Below are positions 8,955-17,211 of a stretch of 64,000 bases of DNA, one piece after another; position 1 is the first letter of the stretch, and each line of letters begins with the position of its first letter. This DNA is from Paenibacillus taiwanensis DSM 18679 (lineage in GTDB: Bacteria > Bacillota > Bacilli > Paenibacillales > Paenibacillaceae): positions 707,705-771,704 of the forward strand of contig NZ_KE384306.1 of NCBI RefSeq assembly GCF_000425125.1, in the 5' to 3' direction. Position numbers and translations under genes: made by a program. Under the pieces are notes generated by a model that had not been told where the DNA came from, made no database searches, and worked only from the letters and a program-made list of their open reading frames with translations.

Positions 8955-9006
8955 CCGATTCACGAGCACAACGTGCATTCAGCCTGACCAACAATGAACG
9001 CTAATA

Positions 9007-9043
9007 GACTAGACTACACCCTGTGTAGCTCTGGTCTTTTTTT
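9007..9043 (+). terminator. Rho-independent terminator
   Basis: AGACTAGACTACAC pairs with GTGTAGCTCTGGTCT with one bulged base, tetraloop-size loop, then a seven-base T-run. It ends the GNAT unit. Confidence 0.72.
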
Positions 9044-9243
9044 ATGCATTCACAACCTCTTACTCCCGATTTAAAGGGACTTTATTGGGACAGGTGCTAT
9101 ACGAGCATGAACATTCCTTTACTTGAACATGTGCATGATATGAGGCAAAACGGGGAACAATTCGGATACATTGTTAGCTGATTAACTGTTTAAGGGAACA
9201 ACATTTCATCATGAAATGCGACAGGTGAAAGGAGATCCGGAAA

Positions 9244-10749
9244 TTGTCAACATTCAGTTATCAAATCTTTGATAAGTTAGGAAAGCTGCTGAATAACAGC
9301 TCTGATTTGGTCGTTAAGAGTGTGGATAATGATATGGCCGTTGCTTATATGTCGTGTGTAGTACAAGGCAGCGAGTTGAATGCACACATCCTGTCCGTGC
9401 TGATGAATCAAGATCACCGACTCACGTTAGAGCAGGTGTTGACGGTGATCCCGATCGGCGGAAGCGAGATATTGCCTGCCATCGATGATACAGCGGCTGT
9501 TAAGCTGCTGCAAGGGCGGGTGTTAGTCGCTGTAAGCGGGCAGCAGGGTTGTGTAATGATTGATGTAGCTGACATTCCGACCCGTCAGCCTTCCAACGCT
9601 GAAAATGAAACGTTAATGTTTGGTACGATGCAAGCTTTTATTGAATCGCTTGATAAAAATGTGGCGTTGATGCGTTCGTTTATAACAGATCCAGCGCTCT
9701 GCAATGAGCAGTACGCGGTAGGGGAGCGGACACGGACACAAGCTTGCTTGCTTTATTTGGACGATGTGGCGGACCATCAATATGTAGACTTGGTTCGGAT
9801 GCGGATTAAGAACATGAAAAGTGATGGCGTCATTGGAAGCGCACAGTTTTTGCAATTAATTCAAGACAGCGGCTATTACTTATTTCCGATGCTTAGTTTA
9901 ACGGAAAGACCGGATCGAGCAGCTCAAGCTATACTGGAGGGAAAGCTGGTAGTTATTGTTGAGGGGAATTCGCAAGTAATTATTGGTCCTAATTCGTTTG
10001 TTGATTTTTTCGTATCGACGGAGGATCGTTTTTCCTCATGGGGCTTAGGAACTTTTTATCGAATGATACGTCTTATCGGCTTGTTTATGTCCGTATTTCT
10101 AACCCCTGGGTACGTGGCAGCATTAACTTTCCACTACGAAATTATCCCTACAACGCTGCTCGCACCTCTTATTATATCCCGGTCCTTAGTTCCGTTTCCG
10201 CCGCTGATTGAAACGTTAGTTTTGGAATTGACGATGGAATTGCTGCGGGAGGCAGGGGCGAGACTGCCAACGAAGGTTGGTCAGACGATGGGTATCGTGG
10301 GTGGTATCGTCATTGGGCAGGCTGCGGTACAGGCTGGTTTTACGAGTAATATTCTAATTATGCTTGTGGCGTTGGCCGCGCTCGGGTCGTACACAACACC
10401 CAATTATATGATGAGCGGAGCGATCCGATTTGTCAGATTTCCGATTATCGTATTTGCAGGCTTGTGGGGCGTGATCGGCATCGTGTTTATGACGGCGCTC
10501 ATTATTATTCATTTGTTGAAAATGACAAGCCTCGGCAGACCTTACATGTATCCGATCTTTCCATTTCGGGTGAAGGAGATATGGCGGGACATGCTAGTAA
10601 CACACGATTCCCATTTTCAACATAAGACAGGCTTCACGCAAAATGAGCATACACATGATGAGCTTCTGAGTGGCGATCATGACCATACGAAGCGAGAGCA
10701 GGATAAGGAACATAGCCAAACCGCCCAGCCTGCCAAAAGGCGGCGCTAA
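9244..10749 (+). CDS. Spore germination receptor subunit A (GerA/GerKA family)
   Basis: 501-residue A subunit of a Ger-type germinant receptor in the spore inner membrane. It shows the family's N-terminal soluble half, the IEGNSQVIIGPNSFVDFF segment, the membrane half, and the PFPPLIETLVLELTMELLREAGARLP signature. The start is a TTG at 9244 behind a GAAAGGAGATCCGG ribosome site. The C-terminal tail is rich in His, Asp and Glu, which is unremarkable for the family. It heads an A-B-C operon with 31 bases to gerB. Such operons are normally expressed in the forespore by sigma G; I could not place a convincing sigma G promoter. Confidence 0.95.
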   Translation: MSTFSYQIFDKLGKLLNNSSDLVVKSVDNDMAVAYMSCVVQGSELNAHILSVLMNQDHRLTLEQVLTVIPIGGSEILPAIDDTAAVKLLQGRVLVAVSGQQGCVMIDVADIPTRQPSNAENETLMFGTMQAFIESLDKNVALMRSFITDPALCNEQYAVGERTRTQACLLYLDDVADHQYVDLVRMRIKNMKSDGVIGSAQFLQLIQDSGYYLFPMLSLTERPDRAAQAILEGKLVVIVEGNSQVIIGPNSFVDFFVSTEDRFSSWGLGTFYRMIRLIGLFMSVFLTPGYVAALTFHYEIIPTTLLAPLIISRSLVPFPPLIETLVLELTMELLREAGARLPTKVGQTMGIVGGIVIGQAAVQAGFTSNILIMLVALAALGSYTTPNYMMSGAIRFVRFPIIVFAGLWGVIGIVFMTALIIIHLLKMTSLGRPYMYPIFPFRVKEIWRDMLVTHDSHFQHKTGFTQNEHTHDELLSGDHDHTKREQDKEHSQTAQPAKRRR

Positions 10750-10780
10750 TGAATAAAATGGAAATAAATGAGGTATCCAG

Positions 10781-11902
10781 ATGGACATCACGATTCGGCC
10801 CAAGCCCCATTATAAGTTTCAAGCGTATATGCTCATTTTTATGGTGCTCAATAGTCAAATAGGCGTAGGTATCTTTGGCTTCCAGCGTTACATTTACAGA
10901 GAGTCAGGACATGATGCATGGGTGTCTGTACTTGTAGCAGCGTTGTTTTGCCACGGTTCCGCCTGGCTGATCGTATCCGCATTAAAACGTTACGAATCTA
11001 CAGATTTGTACGGTATTCACCAAGATATTTTCGGAAAATGGATTGGTGGATTCCTCAGCATCTTGCTTATGATTCACTTTAGCACCATTACAATAACGAT
11101 CATACGAACCTATATTGAAGCAGTTCAGTCATGGATATTCCCTAGTTTCCCAACTTGGTTAATGGTGGCGATGATGCTAAGTCTGGCCTTATACGGAGGA
11201 GCAGGCGGTATTCGAGTGATCGTAGGTATGAGCTTGATTAGCTTTGTAATTATATTTTTAATCGCAAGCTTGTATTATTATCCTTTACGTTATGCGCAGT
11301 GGTCTCGACTGCTGCCGTTACTGGAAGCTAGTCCATCCCAAATAATGTCAGGTGCGAAACATATGGGTTTTACGATGACCGGCTTTGAGGTTATTTACTT
11401 TTTGTACCCCTTTGTTCGTGATAAGCCCAAAACGATGAGGAGTATGCAAATTAGCATTGCGATATCAAGCGTACTGCTTATTTTGGTGATGGCTATTTCA
11501 ATTGTATATTTTAGTGAAAACCAGCTGTTAAAAGGCACGTGGAGTTCAATCAATATGCAGAAAATTGTAAAGTATCCGTTCATCGAGAGGCTGGAATTTG
11601 TTACGCTTGCCGTATGGATGATTACTTTAATTCCAACGATTATGTTGACCACGTGGATCACGTCTAACGGATTTAACCGCTTATTTGGCTTTCGCCAATA
11701 TCGCATGCGATATGTGATCTCGGGATTTATTTTTATTTGTTCGATTTTATTTGTTAACCGTGGACATATCGACAAGTTAAATGACTACATAAGTGAATCG
11801 GCTGTCATATTCAGCTTCGTCTATCCAACTTTTATTTATATATCTATTCTGATGAAGTCAAGTCTGAACAAGCTTCGTGCTAAGAGCAAGGAGGACGTAT
11901 GA
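10781..11902 (+). CDS. Spore germination permease subunit B (GerB/GerKB family)
   Basis: 373-residue integral membrane protein with about ten membrane segments, of the amino-acid-permease-like GerB family. In these receptors the B subunit is thought to bind the germinant. Typical features are the first helix MVLNSQIGVGIFGFQ and the repeated Trp/aromatic-rich loops. It lies between the A and C subunits and overlaps gerC by four bases (ATGA), so stoichiometric translation is expected. Which nutrient is sensed cannot be read from the sequence. Confidence 0.94.
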   Translation: MDITIRPKPHYKFQAYMLIFMVLNSQIGVGIFGFQRYIYRESGHDAWVSVLVAALFCHGSAWLIVSALKRYESTDLYGIHQDIFGKWIGGFLSILLMIHFSTITITIIRTYIEAVQSWIFPSFPTWLMVAMMLSLALYGGAGGIRVIVGMSLISFVIIFLIASLYYYPLRYAQWSRLLPLLEASPSQIMSGAKHMGFTMTGFEVIYFLYPFVRDKPKTMRSMQISIAISSVLLILVMAISIVYFSENQLLKGTWSSINMQKIVKYPFIERLEFVTLAVWMITLIPTIMLTTWITSNGFNRLFGFRQYRMRYVISGFIFICSILFVNRGHIDKLNDYISESAVIFSFVYPTFIYISILMKSSLNKLRAKSKEDV

Positions 11903-13032
11903 ACAGAACGAGTAGGTGTGCGGCGCTTCTAGTGTGCTGTGTGTCTGTGCTGACAGGCTGTGTCCGCACAACGGTGCTGGAGCGATTATCTTTAGGTGTC
12001 GCCGTTGGATACGACCGCTTGCCAGATAATAAGATGGAGGTCACGACGGTTACTTTGGCATCCGTGCCGGAGGCGAAGGAGAAACGCCAAGTCGTATCCG
12101 TAGAAGCCTTAACGAGTAAAGGCGCGAGAATGGCGATGAATCAGCAGATGGCGCGCCTGCTCGTGAGCGGCCAGATTCGAGTTATTTTATATAATGATAA
12201 ATTAGCAAAGGAAGGTGTCATTGATATTGCGGACACGTTAAGTCGTGATCCTTCGCATGGCGATATGATTTATCTTGTCGTCAGTGACATGTCCACACGT
12301 GACCTGCTAAGTTACAATTACTCTGAATATCCGAATGTAGGGCTGTACTTGTATGGCATGATTGATCAGAATGTACGGAATGAATGGGTGCCGTCCTGTA
12401 CGGTGCATGAATTTCGCAGAGATTATTATAGTATCGGCAAGCAGCCGGTGCTGCCTATAGTTGCACGTCAGAATGGCAAAGTGCTCATTAAGTCTTTGGC
12501 TTTGTTTAAAGGCGGCAAAATGGTGGGTGAGGCAACAAGAGAGCAAGGGGCATATTTAAAGCTGCTGCTGCAAGAGAGACAGCCAAGTCAATTCGAGGTT
12601 GCTATGCCGCTTGAGGGCATGCGAAAGTTTATTAAGAAAGGAGATTCCGTACACAACAAAGTAAATGCCGTCATATCAAACCTAGGCAGTTCATCATCAC
12701 TAAAGCTTGTATCCTCCTCTCCGTTAACCTTTAAAGTGAAAATTAAGATGAAAGCGGAGCTGCAAGAAATTACTGAAAATTATGATTTTACAGCTAAAGA
12801 GGCAATTGGAAATTTACAAGCAGAGCTTAGTAAAAATATGAGCGCCAAACTTATGGAAGCCTTGAATCATTTTCAAAAGTTGGATGCGGATGTAGTCGGT
12901 TTTGGTGAGGTGTATCGAAGCTCTATCCGACATTCTGGTCTAAGTCCTGAGGTGTGGCAAAAAAAGTTTCCGAATGCTCGCTTCGACGCTCAAGTGGAGG
13001 TCAACCTAATTCGGACAGGGACGATTGAGTAA
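11899..13032 (+). CDS. Ger(x)C family germination lipoprotein, subunit C
   Basis: 377-residue lipoprotein subunit of the germinant receptor. The N-terminus has a short basic start, a hydrophobic stretch and a lipobox SVLTGC, so Cys21-22 region is the lipidation site. The family markers LSLGVAVGYDR and the C-terminal VGFGEVYRSSIR...W.KKFPNA are present. It overlaps gerB by four bases. No terminator was found after it, and the nitrite reductase promoter region follows. Confidence 0.94.
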   Translation: MNRTSRCAALLVCCVSVLTGCVRTTVLERLSLGVAVGYDRLPDNKMEVTTVTLASVPEAKEKRQVVSVEALTSKGARMAMNQQMARLLVSGQIRVILYNDKLAKEGVIDIADTLSRDPSHGDMIYLVVSDMSTRDLLSYNYSEYPNVGLYLYGMIDQNVRNEWVPSCTVHEFRRDYYSIGKQPVLPIVARQNGKVLIKSLALFKGGKMVGEATREQGAYLKLLLQERQPSQFEVAMPLEGMRKFIKKGDSVHNKVNAVISNLGSSSSLKLVSSSPLTFKVKIKMKAELQEITENYDFTAKEAIGNLQAELSKNMSAKLMEALNHFQKLDADVVGFGEVYRSSIRHSGLSPEVWQKKFPNARFDAQVEVNLIRTGTIE

Positions 13033-13060
13033 CTATTGTACACACTTTTGACATAGTTGA

Positions 13061-13076
13061 TGTGAGTGTAATCACT
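13061..13076 (+). promoter_or_regulatory. Fnr/CRP-type box upstream of nirB
   Basis: TGTGA-N6-TCACT, one base from the Bacillus Fnr consensus TGTGA-N6-TCACA. A -10-like TATTTT at 13093-13098 would place transcription start near 13105-13110, so the box centre is near -41, the class II activation position. The assignment to Fnr is inference from the consensus and from nitrite reductase being an oxygen-regulated function. Confidence 0.6.
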
Positions 13077-13282
13077 ATTGAAATATGCGGTCTATTTTAA
13101 TGTAAAGATAAAGAGTGAGCTGTCATGCAGATGATGAGGAGAGTCGGCACCAGTTCACTTTTTTTACTTAACTATGTGAAATTAATAACATTATCGGTAC
13201 TAGCTAACTAATGATGACGATGACAAATGTAATTGAGGCGTTTCCATGCATAACTGTAATTGGAAATGAGGAGGAAACAACG

Positions 13283-15724
13283 ATGGCAGAGAAACAGAAA
13301 TTGGTCGTAATCGGAAATGGAATGGCAGGTATGAATGCAATTGAGCAGTTGCTAAAGCTCACTGATCGGTATGAAATTATCGTTATTGGGGCAGAACCTC
13401 ATCCGAACTACAATCGCATTATGTTGTCTTACGTGTTGGAAGGAAGCAAGTCAATTGATGATATTATTATAAATGATCGAGCGTGGTATGTGTCTGCTGG
13501 TATTTTGCTAATGACCGGCTGTAAAGCGGTACGTCTGGATACGACGCATCAACAAGTGATGATGGAGGACGGATCAGTGGTAGCTTACGACAAGCTGCTG
13601 ATCGCTACGGGTTCCACTCCGTTTATTTTGCCTGTACCGGGTTCAACATTAGATGGTGTTATCGGGTTCCGTTCCATTGAGGATTGTGGAACGATGATGG
13701 AAGCAGCAGCTCACTATAAAAAAGCAGCTGTAATTGGTGGCGGTCTGCTTGGTCTTGAAGCAGCCAAGGGACTTGTCCAATTGGGCATGGACGTAACCGT
13801 AGTACACTTGCCAGAATATTTGATGGAGCGACAGTTGGATGTGCCGTCGGCCAAAATGCTACAGCAAGAGCTAGAACGTCAAGGCTTAAAGTTTGCTCTT
13901 GGCAAACAGACAACGGCCTTAACGGGAACTAAACGAGTGACGGGGCTAACCTTTGCCGACGGCACTTCACTTGAAGCCGACTTGGTAGTCATGTCTGTTG
14001 GAATTCGACCTAACATTGACTTGGCGATGGGGAGCGATATTCAGGTAAACCGTGGAATTGTAGTGAACGATTATATGCAGACATCGGTTCCAGGTGTATA
14101 TGCGGTAGGCGAATGCACCGAGCATCGCGGCATCTGTTATGGCTTGGTCGCACCATTATTTGAGCAAGGGGCTGTCTTAGCGAAAACACTTGCAGGTGTT
14201 GAAACAGAACCTTATGAAGGCTCCATTGTATCTACAAAGCTAAAAGTTTCCGGGGTGGACGTATTTTCTACGGGAACCTTTTTGGAGGAGCCTCATCATG
14301 ATATTATTAGGCTCCATGACGGGTGGAACCGAACATACAAAAAAATTGTATTGCATAATCGTGTCGTTGTAGGGGCTGTACTGTTCGGCAACATTGATGA
14401 TTCATCCCGACTTGAGCGTTTGGTCAAAAAGGGCGAGCAGATGACGGAGGAATTGTATCAGGAGTTAACAGGTTCGGGAGGCTGCTGCGGAGGGAAGGCC
14501 AAGTCCAATATGGCCGCTGAACTGGTCGATGATGATATCGTGTGCGGTTGTAACGGTGTGACCAAAAAGATGATCGTAGATGCGATTGTGGTGGATGGCT
14601 TAACGACGTTGGATGCTGTGAAAATGAAGACGGGTGCTTCTCGTTCGTGTGGTGGCTGCAAGCCTATGGTAGAGCAGCTCTTGCAGCATGTGTTGGGCGA
14701 AAGCTTCCAATCCACACAAACGAAGCAAGGTATTTGTGGATGTACCTCGCTGTGCAGAGACGAAATTGTAGCGGCGATCAAGGAGCAACAACTGTATACC
14801 ATTACGGAAGTGACGCAAGCGCTGGCGTGGAGTCAAGCTGAGGGCTGCTCGAAATGCAGACCTGCTTTAAACTATTATTTGGGGATGCTGTGGCCGGAAA
14901 CTTATGTGGATGAGAGGGCTTCGAGATTTGTAAACGAACGGATGAATGCAAATATTCAGAAGGATGGTACCTATACAGTAGTACCACGTATGTACGGTGG
15001 GATGACTACACCCGAAGATCTAAAGAAAATCGCGGACGTTTCGATTAAATATAAAGCGTCACTCGTGAAAATGACGGGTGGACAGCGTATTGGTATTATT
15101 GGGATTCAAAAAGAAGACCTTCCAAAAGTGTGGGAAGAGCTGGAGATGCCTTCTGGCTACGCCTACGCCAAGGCTCTTCGTACAGTTAAAACGTGTGTCG
15201 GCTCTACTTATTGCCGCTTTGGCACACAAGACTCGCTTTCGATCGGAGATTTGATAGAACGGAAGTTTGAGCGGGTGGATATGCCTGCTAAGTTCAAATT
15301 TGCTGTAAATGGCTGTCCACGAAATTGTGCAGAATCTTGCACTAAAGATATCGGCATAGTGGGCAATGATGGTGGCTGGGAGATTTATGTTGGCGGCAAT
15401 GGCGGGATTAAAGCACGACTGGCTGATTTATTGTGCAAGGTAAAAACAGATGAAGAATTGATGGAAATGGTAGCTGCGACGATGCAGTATTACCGGGAAA
15501 CGGCTAATTATTTGGAACGGACATCCGATTGGATTGAACGTGTGGGGCTGACGCAAGTTCAAAACATGATCGTTCATGATGCAGATCAGCGGAAACGACT
15601 AACGGCCAGCATGGAAATTGCACTTAGTAAGCTTGAAGATCCATGGAAAAAAGTGGTCGGAGATCAGAAGCTGCGAACTGCATTGTTCGAAAAAGTGATC
15701 GTCAATGAACCGTGTACACATTAA
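13283..15724 (+). CDS. nirB: Nitrite reductase [NAD(P)H] large subunit
   Basis: 813 residues, normal NirB size. Order of domains: FAD-binding VVIGNGMAGMNA at residue 8, NAD(P)H-binding VIGGGLLGLEA near 149, a BFD-like [2Fe-2S] domain with CGCNG near 420 and SCGGC near 455, a second BFD-like stretch with CGCTSLC near 485 and GCSKC near 522, then the sirohaem/[4Fe-4S] domain with TCVGSTYCRFG near 637 and GCPRNCAESC near 677. It reduces nitrite to ammonium in the cytoplasm. The frame is open from 13211, but ATG 13283 is chosen for its GAGGAGGA ribosome site. It is followed by nirD and a nitrite channel; an Fnr-like box precedes it. Confidence 0.96.
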   Translation: MAEKQKLVVIGNGMAGMNAIEQLLKLTDRYEIIVIGAEPHPNYNRIMLSYVLEGSKSIDDIIINDRAWYVSAGILLMTGCKAVRLDTTHQQVMMEDGSVVAYDKLLIATGSTPFILPVPGSTLDGVIGFRSIEDCGTMMEAAAHYKKAAVIGGGLLGLEAAKGLVQLGMDVTVVHLPEYLMERQLDVPSAKMLQQELERQGLKFALGKQTTALTGTKRVTGLTFADGTSLEADLVVMSVGIRPNIDLAMGSDIQVNRGIVVNDYMQTSVPGVYAVGECTEHRGICYGLVAPLFEQGAVLAKTLAGVETEPYEGSIVSTKLKVSGVDVFSTGTFLEEPHHDIIRLHDGWNRTYKKIVLHNRVVVGAVLFGNIDDSSRLERLVKKGEQMTEELYQELTGSGGCCGGKAKSNMAAELVDDDIVCGCNGVTKKMIVDAIVVDGLTTLDAVKMKTGASRSCGGCKPMVEQLLQHVLGESFQSTQTKQGICGCTSLCRDEIVAAIKEQQLYTITEVTQALAWSQAEGCSKCRPALNYYLGMLWPETYVDERASRFVNERMNANIQKDGTYTVVPRMYGGMTTPEDLKKIADVSIKYKASLVKMTGGQRIGIIGIQKEDLPKVWEELEMPSGYAYAKALRTVKTCVGSTYCRFGTQDSLSIGDLIERKFERVDMPAKFKFAVNGCPRNCAESCTKDIGIVGNDGGWEIYVGGNGGIKARLADLLCKVKTDEELMEMVAATMQYYRETANYLERTSDWIERVGLTQVQNMIVHDADQRKRLTASMEIALSKLEDPWKKVVGDQKLRTALFEKVIVNEPCTH

Positions 15725-15747
15725 ACTAGAGAAAGAGGTGTTCGCTT

Positions 15748-16095
15748 GTGTCTGAGGTTAGAGCGGAAAGAAAAATATGTATCGGCAAGCAGGATGATTT
15801 CTTGGAGCGGGTCGGGCGTGCTGTTGAGGTAGAAGGACAAGTGATAGCGGTGTTCAGAACGTCAACACACATGTATGCGCTGCTCGATCGTAGTCCACAT
15901 CCGAAAGGCGGTCCTCTCAATGAAGGCATCGTCTCAGGAAGTTTCCTATATGACCCTCTTTACGATTGGAAGATAGATATGCGAGATGGCATGGTGCAAG
16001 AGCCTGATAGCGGCCAAGTCCAGACGTTCCCGCTTATTGTTGAGGGAGAGGATGTATATCTCTTAATAGCAGGGAATCAGTTGGTCAGCAAGTAA
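15748..16095 (+). CDS. nirD: Nitrite reductase small subunit, Rieske-like fold
   Basis: 115-residue NirD partner of NirB. The Rieske-like segment is recognisable as SPHPKGGPLNEGIVSG and DPLYDWKI. In Bacillus-type NirD/NasE the equivalent positions carry the Cys-x-His and Cys-x-x-His iron-sulfur ligands (CPHKGG, CPLHDW); here both Cys and the second His are replaced by Ser, Asp and Tyr, so a [2Fe-2S] cluster cannot be bound there. E. coli NirD also lacks the ligands, so activity is not excluded. GTG start at 15748 with AGAAAGAGGTG upstream; 23 bases after nirB, in the same operon. Confidence 0.92.
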   Translation: MSEVRAERKICIGKQDDFLERVGRAVEVEGQVIAVFRTSTHMYALLDRSPHPKGGPLNEGIVSGSFLYDPLYDWKIDMRDGMVQEPDSGQVQTFPLIVEGEDVYLLIAGNQLVSK

Positions 16096-16132
16096 GTAAA
16101 GTAGACGGTAGATCGGGAAATGAGGGAGAGAG

Positions 16133-16915
16133 ATGTATCAGGCAACGATCGAGCAGATTAATGAGGCGGTTGAAGTTAAGAAGTCGTTAATGAAGTCAAG
16201 CTTTATGCGTTATGTTGTCGCTACTTTGCTTGCAGGTGCTTACGTCGGATTTGGGATTATGCTGATCTTTACGGTAGGGGGGCCGTTTAAAGCCGCAGGT
16301 GCGGCAGGTACTCCGGTCGTGATGGGAATGTCTTTTGGGATCGCACTTACGCTCGTTATTTTTGCCGGATCTGAGCTGTTTACGGGAAATAATATGCTAT
16401 TTACAGTAAGCAGCTTGTCCAGACGAACACCGTGGTCTTTTACCTTCACCAATTGGATTGTCGTTTTTTTCGGGAATTTGCTTGGCGCTGTTTTGTTCAG
16501 CTTGCTTGTATACGGTTCTGGCATATTTGGCAAGATTGCTCCAGACCATTTACTGTTTTTGGCCGCTGCAAATAAGATGAGTATGCCGTTATCGGAATTG
16601 TTTTTCCGGGGAATTCTCTGTAATTGGCTCGTCTGTTTGGCTATATGGACTTCGATGCGTGCAAAAGAGGATACAGCAAAATTGATTTTGATCTGGTGGA
16701 TGCTTTATGCCTTTATCGCGTCTGGATATGAACACAGCGTTGCCAATATGTCATTATTAACCGTTTCCCTTTTGTTGCCCCAACATCCAGAGGCGATTAC
16801 ATGGGGGGGCTGGCTGCATAATATGATTCCCGTAACACTAGGAAATGTAATAGGTGGTGCGGTGTTTGTAGGGTTTGCTTATTGGTACACGAGTTCTGCC
16901 AAAAAAGTTAAATAA
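16133..16915 (+). CDS. Formate/nitrite transporter family protein, probably nitrite channel
   Basis: 260 residues with six membrane segments of the FNT family (FocA/NirC). Signature stretches are AGAYVGFGIML, FAGSELFTGNNM and the central FFRGILCNWLVCLAIW, where conserved Asn and Cys/Trp occur. It comes 37 bases after nirD in one operon, so nitrite uptake (or export of excess nitrite) is the natural role, which favours a NirC-like rather than a FocA-like function. Ribosome site GAGGGAGAG precedes the ATG. A weak hairpin (GAACC 16962-16966, GGTTC 17003-17007, then seven T) follows and may end the operon. Confidence 0.92.
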   Translation: MYQATIEQINEAVEVKKSLMKSSFMRYVVATLLAGAYVGFGIMLIFTVGGPFKAAGAAGTPVVMGMSFGIALTLVIFAGSELFTGNNMLFTVSSLSRRTPWSFTFTNWIVVFFGNLLGAVLFSLLVYGSGIFGKIAPDHLLFLAAANKMSMPLSELFFRGILCNWLVCLAIWTSMRAKEDTAKLILIWWMLYAFIASGYEHSVANMSLLTVSLLLPQHPEAITWGGWLHNMIPVTLGNVIGGAVFVGFAYWYTSSAKKVK

Positions 16916-17148
16916 GTGGAGTCGATTTTGTCGCAAAAACAGCATCAAATAGAGTCAACCGGAACCTTTGCATCCCTGCTCTTAGTTGAGACAGTGGCTG
17001 CGGGTTCTTTTTTTATGCCGATGGTCAATTGAGATTATTTAATAACCTAGATGAATATTATAGGTAGAACACACACAGAAAAATGAAAAAAACGCGATCA
17101 CCAGTAACATTAAGATGAGCAGATGCTTTTTACGAGACTGCCGAAATA

Positions 17149-17157
17149 TGGTATTAT
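17149..17157 (+). promoter_or_regulatory. Extended -10 promoter candidate for pepF
   Basis: TGGTATTAT has the TG-N extension and TATTAT (five of six to consensus), about 55 bases before the pepF ATG. A weak TTTACG sits 17 bases upstream as -35. Confidence 0.45.
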
Positions 17158-17211
17158 TTCTTCACGGCAATCATTACGATATCCATTTTAAACCAGAGAG
17201 GAAGTGCCAAG

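Noticed and set aside
16961-17017. Strong terminator after the nitrite channel gene
   Set aside because: Only a five-base stem (GAACC/GGTTC) with a long loop precedes the T-run, so it is mentioned as weak and not listed separately.
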